NCBI GenBank assembly: GCA_900549745.1
Contig: URPJ01000007.1
Location: 27,263-91,262 of the forward strand
Source: an uncultured Collinsella sp.
GTDB lineage: Bacteria; Actinomycetota; Coriobacteriia; Coriobacteriales; Coriobacteriaceae
DNA: 64,000 nucleotides
Direction: 5' to 3'
In this document: in pieces, positions 47,696-54,939 of the stretch
Numbering within the stretch: position 1 is the stretch's first letter
How the letters are laid out: each line of letters starts with the position of its first letter
Notes under the pieces: model-generated
What the model saw: only the letters and a program-made list of their open reading frames with translations
Databases searched by the model: none
What the model was told of the DNA's origin: nothing
Program-made: the position numbers and the translations under genes

Positions 47696-49480
47696 CTAAG
47701 AACGCTTACGGCTCGCCATGGTGCCTGCGGCGATAGCGGCTGTTCCCGCAAGGACGGTTGCCACGATGGCCGCACCCGAGGTGTCGCCGGTTGCCGCGAG
47801 CACGCCGGTAGTCTTGGCTTTCGTGGTTGAAGCCGCAACGGCCTTGGTCGGCTTTGAGCCCTCAGGCTTGGGGTTCTGCTTGGACTCCGCGGGCTTGCTT
47901 TCTGCGGGCTTGGTCTCGTCGGGCTTGGGGTCTTCCGGCTTGGCTACCTCGGGAGGTGCGATGGTCGTACTTTTGGCGACTGCTTTGATATAGAGGGAGT
48001 CGACCGTGGCGTCGCCCGTGCCGATGGCTTGGCCTGCCTCGTAGATGCCGTCACGGAGCTTGCGATAGTCAATGATCTTGCCGCCTTCGGGCGTCTGGAT
48101 GGCGGCGTTCTCAATCTTGATGGTGCCGATTGTCTTGCCGTCAGCGCTCATGGCACGGGCAAAGATTGCCGCTGTATCTCCTTCGGCCGTTACCTTGCTG
48201 CGGATGATCGAGATGACTGCGGGTGTGACGCCCTCGCTGGTCTGGGCGATGATGCCGATGTTCTCGCCTTGGGGTTCGCGCCTCGTCTCGCCATCTTGGT
48301 TTTCGCTGTAGGGGATGGGGCCGTCGCCGTTCTCGACATAGCGGGCTATGGCCTTGAAAACGGAGTCGCTGATGTAGATGTGGCCGCCCTTCTCGTTGGG
48401 TCGATCGTTTCTGGTGGAGAATGCAGCCGAAACCTCGCCTTCCGCAAACGCGTCCACGGTGGAGCCGTTCTTGACGACGATGTCGTCCTGGTAGGTGAAG
48501 AGGGCGTTGGCGCCACCGTATCTGCCTTTACTTGCACGGACCGTCACGTTTGCATGATCGAGGGTGATGCCCTTGTGGGCATAGACGCCATATTCAACAC
48601 CGTTTACGTTGAGGGAGGCGTTTGTGGCTGCGAGGCTGCCCTTGGCCTCGACGGCAGCGTCTTTCTCGGAGCTTGCCTTGACCTGGCCGCCGTCCGAGAT
48701 GTTGATATTGCCGCCGCTCCAAAGGGCCTCACCATCGGCTGAGCTTGCCTCGACCGTCCCGCCACCCTTGATGGTGAGGTTCTTGTCGGCTCCAATACCC
48801 TTGTCCTTGGTAGCCCTGGCGGTGACGGCTCCGCTGTCGTCAATCGTGATATTGCCGTTTGCCCTGATGCCATCCGATGCACCCGTGGCGTTGACGTTGC
48901 CCGAACCTTTGATAGCGAGATCACCTCCGGCATTGATGGCATCAAACCCAGTGCTCGTGGCGTTGACGGATCCGGCTCCGTCGATGTTGATATTACCCGT
49001 GGAGAGGATAGCGTCCTCAGTAGATGTCACGCTGAGCGTGCCGCCCTCGTCGCCTTGGATATTGAGCTCGGCATTCTCGTTAGTGCCATGAGAAACGTTG
49101 ATGCTTTCGATCCATTCGGCAGTGACGATGTTGGTTCCCGAGTAATTCACGTTGAGCTTGCCTGCGGCCTGGATCTCGCCGCCGTTATAGTTGTTGAGCT
49201 TCAAGTCGTCGGCGCCGTCCCACGACCAGGTACCGGCCTCGTCGCTCGCCGCGGTGTTGTACTTGTTGCCGCCGACCTTGACCCATTCCGCTGCGAGCGA
49301 GACGCTCGGCATGAGCAGCGAGCTCACCGTGAGCGCGCACACGGCGCCCACGACGATGCGGCGCGTCACGCGGCGCCAGCTGCCGTGCGCGAGTCCTATG
49401 CGATGGCGAACGTCGGGTTCGGCAACATGGGTTCCGGCGGTAGTGTCATTGCGTTTGGGGGTCGTGAACAAGGCTGCCAT
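47696..49480 (-). CDS. Wall-anchored beta-helix surface protein A
   Basis: This 594-residue protein has a 39-residue polar N-terminus, a hydrophobic signal segment ending SLAA near residue 65, and about 430 residues of short beta-rich repeats (GNINIDGAGSVNATS, GNVNATGASDGIRANGNITI) that suggest a right-handed beta-helix, perhaps carbohydrate-binding. A Pro/Lys/Glu wall-spanning region follows, then the sortase signal LAATGD, a hydrophobic helix and RKRS. ATG 49480 follows GGGAG. It is a tandem copy of the next protein. The ligand is unknown, and no sortase is in view. Confidence 0.87.
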   Translation of the reverse strand: MAALFTTPKRNDTTAGTHVAEPDVRHRIGLAHGSWRRVTRRIVVGAVCALTVSSLLMPSVSLAAEWVKVGGNKYNTAASDEAGTWSWDGADDLKLNNYNGGEIQAAGKLNVNYSGTNIVTAEWIESINVSHGTNENAELNIQGDEGGTLSVTSTEDAILSTGNINIDGAGSVNATSTGFDAINAGGDLAIKGSGNVNATGASDGIRANGNITIDDSGAVTARATKDKGIGADKNLTIKGGGTVEASSADGEALWSGGNINISDGGQVKASSEKDAAVEAKGSLAATNASLNVNGVEYGVYAHKGITLDHANVTVRASKGRYGGANALFTYQDDIVVKNGSTVDAFAEGEVSAAFSTRNDRPNEKGGHIYISDSVFKAIARYVENGDGPIPYSENQDGETRREPQGENIGIIAQTSEGVTPAVISIIRSKVTAEGDTAAIFARAMSADGKTIGTIKIENAAIQTPEGGKIIDYRKLRDGIYEAGQAIGTGDATVDSLYIKAVAKSTTIAPPEVAKPEDPKPDETKPAESKPAESKQNPKPEGSKPTKAVAASTTKAKTTGVLAATGDTSGAAIVATVLAGTAAIAAGTMASRKRS

Positions 49481-49625
49481 GGTTGCTCCCGTTCTCATAG
49501 GGCCTATACGACTAGATTCAGCGTATCTGCTGGATGTTGCCGGCGGTAGTGCCGTTTGGAGGGCAAAATGGCCAAAATTGGGGAGAAATAGGCCGCACGC
49601 CGGCGCAGGGACCGGCGCTAAAAGA

Positions 49626-49658
49626 AAAGCGCGGGGCCGCATGGCGACTCCGCGCTTT
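49626..49658 (-). terminator. Duplicated permease terminator after surface protein B
   Basis: AAAGCGCGG (49626-49634) pairs with CCGCGCTTT (49650-49658), with TTTCTTTT on the minus strand. It is a copy of the hairpin at 51665-51699, carried along by the tandem duplication. Confidence 0.75.
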
Positions 49659-49684
49659 ATTGTTCAGCTTTTGCAGCCTTGCCC

Positions 49685-49729
49685 TTACGCTACGAAGAAG
49701 TAGACGAGGAAGGCAAGGGCCGCGATCCA
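49685..49729 (-). pseudogene. 15-codon remnant of the purine permease 3' end
   Basis: Read on the minus strand this encodes WIAALAFLVYFFVA and a stop, identical in protein to the end of the permease gene at 51726 with two synonymous differences. It lies directly after surface protein B and marks the joint of the tandem duplication. Confidence 0.88.
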
Positions 49730-49751
49730 CCCGTCCCGTGCGAAAAAGTGT

Positions 49752-51518
49752 TTACGAGCGCTTGCGGCTCACCACGGCGCCCGCGGCGATGGCGGCTGTT
49801 CCCGCAAGGGCGGCTGCCACGATGGCTGCGCTCGAGGCGTCGCCGGTTGCTGCGAGTTTGCCGGCGATCTTGGCTCCCGTGGCTGCAACTGCAACGGTCT
49901 TGGTCGTCTTCGTGCCCTCGGACTTGGAACCCTCGGGCTTGGTCTCGCCTGGCTTCTCCTCGGGTTTGATCTCCTCGGGAGGCGCGATGACCGTGCTCTT
50001 GGCGACGGCTTCGTTATAGGGGGAGTCGATCACAGCGTCGCCCGTGCCGATGGTTTGACCCACCACGTAGAAGATGCCGTCATCGAGTTCTTCCTTGTTG
50101 CGATAGCCAATGATCTTGCCGCCTGTGGGCGTCTGGATGGGAGCGCCTTCGATCTCGATGGTGCCGATTGTCTCGCCGTCCGCGCTCACGGCAAGGGCGA
50201 AGATTGCCGCCGTGTCTCCCTCAGCTGTGACCTTACTGCGGACAATCGAGATGGTCGCGGGCGTGATGCCCTCCTTGGTCCGGGCAAAGATGCCGATGTT
50301 CACGCCCCTATGCTCGGGAATGACCGCGCCGCTTTGGTCGTTGCTGTAGTGATCGGGGCCGTCGCTACCGGACTCGACATAGCGGGCTATAGCCTTGACA
50401 ACGGAGTCACTAATGTAGATGTGACCACCCGCTTCGTTGGGGTAGTAGTTTCTGGTGGAGATTGCGGTCGAGAACTGGCCTTCTGCGAACGCATCCACGA
50501 TCGAGCCGTTCTTGATGACGATGTCGTCCTCGTCGGTGAAGAGGGCGCTGGCTTCATCGTTCCCTGCGCTTGCACGGACCGTTACGGTTGCGCCATCGAA
50601 CGTGATGCCCTTGTAGACATAGATGCCATACCCAACGCCACTTGCGTTGAGGGAAGCGTTCGTGACCGTGAGGCTGTTTTTACCGTCGATGGCGGCGTCT
50701 TCCTCGGAGCTTGCCTTGACCTGGCTGCCACCCGAGATCTCGATGTTGCCGTCGGCCCAAATCGCATTGTCTTTGATAGAGCTTGCCTCTACCTTGCCGC
50801 CGCCCTTTATGATGAGGTTCTCGTTAGCATCGATACCCTGATCCTCGGTGGCCTTGGCGGTGACGGTTCCGCTGTTGTCGATCGTGATGTTGCCGTCGGC
50901 CCTGATGCCATCCGAATCGCCCGTGGCGTTAACGTTTCCCGAGCCCTTGATGGTGACATCGCCCCCGGCATCGATGGCATCGTGCTCGGTGCTCGTGGCG
51001 TTGACAGTGCCAGCGCCGTCGATGTTGATGCTGCCGACGGAAGTGATGGCGTCACGAAAAGATGTCACGTTGAGCGTGCTGGACGCGTCGCCCTGAATAT
51101 TAAGCTCGGCGTTCTCGTTCGCGCCATCCTTAACCTTGATGCCGCGGCCATCGCCGTTAGTGACGATGTTGTTGCCCTCGTAGCTCACGTTGAGCTTGCC
51201 CGCTGCCTCGATCGCGCCGGCGTTATAGCCGTTGAGCTTCATGTCGTCGGCGCCGTCCCAGGCCCAGGTGCCGGCCTCGTCGCCTGCTGCAGTGTTGTAC
51301 TGAGTGCCGCCGACGTTGACCCACTTGGCCGCGAGCGAGACGCTCGGCATGAGCAGCGAGCTCACCGTAAGCGCGCAGGCCAGGCCGCAGACGATGCGGC
51401 GCGTCACGCGGCGCCAGCTGCCGTGTGTGAGCAGCGTGCGACGGCACACGTCGGGCTCGACAAAATGGGCTCCAGAGGTTTTGTCATTGCGCTTGGGGGT
51501 CGTGAACAAGGCGGCCAT
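49752..51518 (-). CDS. Wall-anchored beta-helix surface protein B
   Basis: The 588-residue protein has the same plan as its neighbour: long N-terminal extension, signal helix ending SLAA, beta-helix repeats (GTVNATSTEHDAIDAGGDV), a Pro/Glu/Lys spacer, LAATGD, hydrophobic helix and RKRS. Similarity continues upstream of ATG 51518 into the promoter area, so the control region was duplicated too. Differences are concentrated in the surface repeats and wall spacer. It lies after the purine permease and its terminator. Adhesion or glycan binding is inferred. Confidence 0.87.
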   Translation of the reverse strand: MAALFTTPKRNDKTSGAHFVEPDVCRRTLLTHGSWRRVTRRIVCGLACALTVSSLLMPSVSLAAKWVNVGGTQYNTAAGDEAGTWAWDGADDMKLNGYNAGAIEAAGKLNVSYEGNNIVTNGDGRGIKVKDGANENAELNIQGDASSTLNVTSFRDAITSVGSINIDGAGTVNATSTEHDAIDAGGDVTIKGSGNVNATGDSDGIRADGNITIDNSGTVTAKATEDQGIDANENLIIKGGGKVEASSIKDNAIWADGNIEISGGSQVKASSEEDAAIDGKNSLTVTNASLNASGVGYGIYVYKGITFDGATVTVRASAGNDEASALFTDEDDIVIKNGSIVDAFAEGQFSTAISTRNYYPNEAGGHIYISDSVVKAIARYVESGSDGPDHYSNDQSGAVIPEHRGVNIGIFARTKEGITPATISIVRSKVTAEGDTAAIFALAVSADGETIGTIEIEGAPIQTPTGGKIIGYRNKEELDDGIFYVVGQTIGTGDAVIDSPYNEAVAKSTVIAPPEEIKPEEKPGETKPEGSKSEGTKTTKTVAVAATGAKIAGKLAATGDASSAAIVAAALAGTAAIAAGAVVSRKRS

Positions 51519-51664
51519 GGTTGCTCCCATCCTCATAGGGCCTATGCGATTACGCCCAGCATATCTGCAGGATGTAGCCGGTGGTAGTGCCGTTTGGAGG
51601 GCAAAATGTCCAAAACTTGGGAAGCAATACATCGCGCGTCTGTGCGTTGCCTGGCTTTAAAAGC

Positions 51665-51699
51665 AAAGCGCGGAGCCGCTCGATGCGACTCCGCGCTTT
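51665..51699 (-). terminator. Terminator of the purine permease gene
   Basis: AAAGCGCGGAG (51665-51675) pairs with CTCCGCGCTTT (51689-51699), with TTGCTTTT following on the minus strand. It is the parent copy of the hairpin at 49626. Confidence 0.75.
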
Positions 51700-51725
51700 G
51701 GTGTTCTGCTTTGGCAGCTTTGCCG

Positions 51726-53036
51726 TTACGCTACAAAGAAGTAGACGAGGAAGGCAAGGGCTGCGATCCACATGAGCGGCTTGATCTTGGAGGCCTCGCC
51801 CTTAAAGAGCGCGACGATCACGTAGGCGATAAAGCCCAGGCCAATGCCGGCAGAGATGGAGTAGGTGAAGGGCACGCCGGCGACAATCATGAACGCCGGG
51901 AAACCCTGCGACACGTCGGACCAGTCGATCTCGGAGGCCTCGCTCATCATGAGGTAGCCGACGTAGACCAGAGCACCGCAGGTGGCGGCGCTGGAAACGA
52001 TGGTGACGATGGGGGAGAAGAACGCGGCGAGAATGAACAGCACGCCGGTGGTGACGGAGGTGAGGCCCGTGCGGCCACCGTCGGCGGCGCCAGAAGTGGA
52101 CTCGACGAAGGTGGTGATGGAGGAGACACCCATGAAACCGCCCACAGCGGCGGCGGCGGAGTCGACGATTAGGATCTCCTTGATATTCTCGACGTTGCCG
52201 TCGTCGGTGAGGAACTCGCCCTGCTTGGCTACGGCCATCGCGGTGCCCATGGTGTCGAAGAAGTCACTCATGAGCAGCGAGAACGAGATGACGAGGAGCG
52301 TGGGGTCGGTAAGGACCTTGACGATGGCGGGCACGCCGCCGGCGTCGGCGATGGGGCCACCGATGCTCGAGAAGTCGAGCGGGGCGATGATACCGGTCGG
52401 AGCCTGGGTCACACCTAGGGGGATACCGGCGATGACGGCGACGACGATGCCGATGAGCAGCGAGCCGGGGACGTTGCGGCAGGCGAGGGCGACTGTCACC
52501 AGGATGGAGATGATGCCGACGATGAAGGTGGGGGAGGTGATGTCGCCCAGACCGACGAGTGTACCGGCGCCAGCGGTGATAATGCCGGCATCGCACAGGC
52601 CAATCATGGCGATGAACAGGCCCAGACCCACCGAGATGGCGTGACGCAGGACAACCGGGATGGCGTCCATGATGGCCTCGCGCAGGCCACAAAGCACGAG
52701 CAGCAAGATGACGATACCCTCGAGGAAGATAACGCTCATGGCCACGTGCCAGTCACCGCCGCAGACGGTGGTGGCGATTCCAGCGATCATCGCGTTGACG
52801 CCTAAGCCCGACGCGCAGGCGAGCGGGCGGTTGGCGAAGATGCCCATGCAGATGGTCATGATGCCGGCGCCCAGGCAGGTGGCGCAGGCGAGCGCTCCCG
52901 CATCGATGCCGGCGCCCGAGAGCACCGCGGGGTTGACGGCAATGATGTAGGCCATTGCCAGGAACGTTGTCAGTCCAGCGCGAAGTTCGGTCCCGATTGT
53001 GGACTTGCGCTCACTGACGTGAAAAAGTTCGTCCAT
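51726..53036 (-). CDS. Purine permease (NCS2, AzgA/PbuG-like)
   Basis: This 436-residue transporter has the AzgA-group features TELRAGLTTFLAMAYIIAVNP and ASGLGVNAMIA near the N-terminus, an MSDFFDTMGTAMAVA segment and a final WIAALAFLVYFF helix. Known relatives import hypoxanthine, guanine or adenine by proton symport. ATG 53036 follows GGAAAGGG. No purine riboswitch was found in the short leader; TATAGT near 53093 is a likely -10. Its last 15 codons and terminator were copied behind surface protein B. Confidence 0.9.
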   Translation of the reverse strand: MDELFHVSERKSTIGTELRAGLTTFLAMAYIIAVNPAVLSGAGIDAGALACATCLGAGIMTICMGIFANRPLACASGLGVNAMIAGIATTVCGGDWHVAMSVIFLEGIVILLLVLCGLREAIMDAIPVVLRHAISVGLGLFIAMIGLCDAGIITAGAGTLVGLGDITSPTFIVGIISILVTVALACRNVPGSLLIGIVVAVIAGIPLGVTQAPTGIIAPLDFSSIGGPIADAGGVPAIVKVLTDPTLLVISFSLLMSDFFDTMGTAMAVAKQGEFLTDDGNVENIKEILIVDSAAAAVGGFMGVSSITTFVESTSGAADGGRTGLTSVTTGVLFILAAFFSPIVTIVSSAATCGALVYVGYLMMSEASEIDWSDVSQGFPAFMIVAGVPFTYSISAGIGLGFIAYVIVALFKGEASKIKPLMWIAALAFLVYFFVA

Positions 53037-53190
53037 GCATACCCTTTCCTTGTTCGGCCCCGAGTTTAGGCCGATTGACACGAACTCACCCACTATAGCC
53101 CCTTTACGACGCTGTTGTTCCTCGCATGTTGATGTTCGGCGCTTTGTAGCAGACGGACGGTATTTTTCGCATGAAAATGTGTGGGTACCG

Positions 53191-53213
53191 TATACTTAAG
53201 CGGTTACAACGAC
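53191..53213 (+). promoter_or_regulatory. Deformylase promoter and start of leader
   Basis: TATACT at 53191-53196 is a good -10. GCGGTTACAACGAC at 53200-53213 follows and is the same 14 bases found after the prfC -10 box. Confidence 0.5.
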
Positions 53214-53229
53214 CCCTATGGAGGAACGT

Positions 53230-53649
53230 ATGATTAAAGAGCTCTGCCACGACGAGGCTATTCTGTCCCAGCGTTGCGAGGTCGCGACCGTCGAAGACGA
53301 GTCGGTTGCTCAGGACCTGATCGATACCATCAAGTCGCTCGACGATGCCGGCTGCCTTGCCGCCAACCAGATCGGCATCACCAAGAAGGTCTGCGTCTAC
53401 CTGGACGATGCCGGCGAGCCCCATGTGCTCTACAACCCCCGTCTGGTGTTTGGCCTGGGTGCCAGCAAGATGGAGGAGAGCTGCCTGACGCACGAGGAGA
53501 TCACCAAGTCCACGCGCTACATCAAGTGCAAGGTTGCTTTTGACCAGATCGTCGACGGCAAGATGCGCGAGCGCAAGCAGGACTTCGTCGGCTTCGAGGC
53601 GCAGATGATCCAGCATATGATCGACCACTGTCTAGGCAAGCTTGTCTAG
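53230..53649 (+). CDS. Peptide deformylase-like protein with altered active site
   Basis: The 139-residue protein is clearly of the deformylase fold: GCLAANQ (41-47) for motif 1, ESCLT (83-87) for motif 2 and HMIDH (129-133) for motif 3. Motif 3 is normally HExxH-like HEIDH, and its Glu is the catalytic base. Here it is Met130, and motif 2 has Ser for Gly. The metal ligands Cys85, His129 and His133 remain. It may be inactive or use different chemistry. A second deformylase at 60873 keeps HEIDH. GGAGG precedes the ATG. Confidence 0.85.
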   Translation: MIKELCHDEAILSQRCEVATVEDESVAQDLIDTIKSLDDAGCLAANQIGITKKVCVYLDDAGEPHVLYNPRLVFGLGASKMEESCLTHEEITKSTRYIKCKVAFDQIVDGKMRERKQDFVGFEAQMIQHMIDHCLGKLV

Positions 53650-53750
53650 GGTGACCACAGCACCACACCTCGCCGCTCACTCGTCGCTTGCGTACCATTA
53701 GTACGCGGCGCTCCTCGTTCGGGGCGATCTGTGGCACTGTGGCACCCTAG
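53646..53750. repeat. 105-base nested inverted repeat
   Basis: Outer arms 53646-53667 and 53730-53750 (CTAGGGTG... and ...CACCCTAG) pair along about 20 bases. An inner hairpin GCGTAC-CATTA-GTACGC is at 53690-53706. The left arm includes the deformylase stop codon. It is unlike the other palindromes in this window. Confidence 0.65.
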
Positions 53751-53796
53751 ACCGACCTGTTAGGGTGACTTTATTACGTTCATATGTGGTTTTTGG

Positions 53797-53831
53797 TCCG
53801 GGCGTGACATTGTTGTCATGTCCGGGCTTTT
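53797..53831 (+). terminator. Terminator before the bile salt hydrolase gene
   Basis: TCCGGGCGTGACA (53797-53809) pairs with TGTCATGTCCGGG (53814-53826) using three G-U pairs, followed by CTTTTG. Confidence 0.65.
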
Positions 53832-53894
53832 GTGTTTAGCGCCTCTTTGATTGGTGACAATAAGCTTAGAAAGAACGTAAAGCTAGGAGGCGCT

Positions 53895-54860
53895 ATGTGC
53901 ACGAGCATTCGATTTACCGATAATTCTGGCCACATGTATCTGGGCCGCAACCTCGACTGGAGCTTTGACTACGGCCAACAGGTTCGCGTGATGCCGCGCG
54001 GGTTTCACATCCCGTATTCGTTTATCGACGACGCGACGGCGACACACGCGGTGATCGGTATGTGCATCGATTACAAGAACTATCCCATGTTCTTCGACTG
54101 CGGCAACGATGCGGGCCTCGCCGTGGCGGGTCTCAATTTCCCGGGTTATGCCGAGTATGCCGAGGACCCTGTCGACGGCAAGACCAATATCGCAGCCTAT
54201 GAGTTTCCCCTGTGGGTGGCAGCGACGTTCTCGACGGTCGATGAGGTCGAGGCCGCGCTGCGCGACACGGTGATTGTCGCCAAATCTGCCGGAGAGGGGC
54301 TGGGCGTGTCGCTGCTCCATTGGATTATCGGCGACAGCCAGCGTAGCATCGTGGTCGAGATGATGGCTGACGGCCTGCATGTATACGACGATCCGGTCGA
54401 CACCCTTGCCAATCAGCCCACCTTCCCGTGGCACATGGAAAACCTGCGCACCTATATCACGGCCACAAGCGATTTTCCGCAGACGGCGACATGGCGTGGC
54501 GCCGAGCTCAAGCCCTATGGTGCGGGTGCCGGCATGCGCGGTATTCCGGGTGACTGCTATTCGCCGAGCCGTTTTGTAAAGGCGGCGTACCTCAATGCCA
54601 ATTACCCGCAAAAGGAGAGCGAGACCGAAAACGTCGTCCGCATGTTCCGTTCACTCGAGGGCGTGGTGATGATTGAGGGGGCGTCCAGGATGGGCGATGG
54701 CAAGTTCGAGAAGACTATCTATACCGGATGCTTTAGCGCGCGCACGGGCAATTATTACTACGCGATGTATGGGGATCCGTCGATTCGCTACGTGAGCCTG
54801 ACGGATGCCGAGGGCGCGAGCCCCGATAGACTCGTGGTTCCCGAGCCGCGTCGTTCGTAG
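53895..54860 (+). CDS. Bile salt hydrolase / choloylglycine hydrolase
   Basis: This 321-residue N-terminal-nucleophile hydrolase removes glycine or taurine from conjugated bile acids in known members; penicillin V acylases share the fold. After Met removal Cys2 is the nucleophile. Arg18 and Asp21 (GRNLDW), Asn81 (GLNFPGY), Asn173 (ANQPTF) and Arg226 match the expected catalytic set. ATG 53895 follows AGGAGG. There is no signal peptide, as usual for cytosolic BSH. It is monocistronic, which fits a gut resident. Substrate choice between bile salts and acylated amines needs assay. Confidence 0.9.
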   Translation: MCTSIRFTDNSGHMYLGRNLDWSFDYGQQVRVMPRGFHIPYSFIDDATATHAVIGMCIDYKNYPMFFDCGNDAGLAVAGLNFPGYAEYAEDPVDGKTNIAAYEFPLWVAATFSTVDEVEAALRDTVIVAKSAGEGLGVSLLHWIIGDSQRSIVVEMMADGLHVYDDPVDTLANQPTFPWHMENLRTYITATSDFPQTATWRGAELKPYGAGAGMRGIPGDCYSPSRFVKAAYLNANYPQKESETENVVRMFRSLEGVVMIEGASRMGDGKFEKTIYTGCFSARTGNYYYAMYGDPSIRYVSLTDAEGASPDRLVVPEPRRS

Positions 54861-54885
54861 CCGCTAGCTTTACTGCAATACAAGA

Positions 54886-54917
54886 CGGCCCTGCATCTCT
54901 CGCGAGGTGCAGGGCCG
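54886..54917. terminator. Hairpin between bsh and kup
   Basis: CGGCCCTGCA (54886-54895) pairs perfectly with TGCAGGGCCG (54908-54917) between the convergent genes. T-runs are weak on both sides. Confidence 0.6.
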
Positions 54918-54939
54918 CTATCGTCGATGGGTGACGGCG

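Noticed and set aside
50055..51587. 510-residue reading frame opposite surface protein B
   Set aside because: The minus strand has signal peptide, repeats, LAATGD anchor, ribosome site and terminator; the plus-strand frame has none of these.
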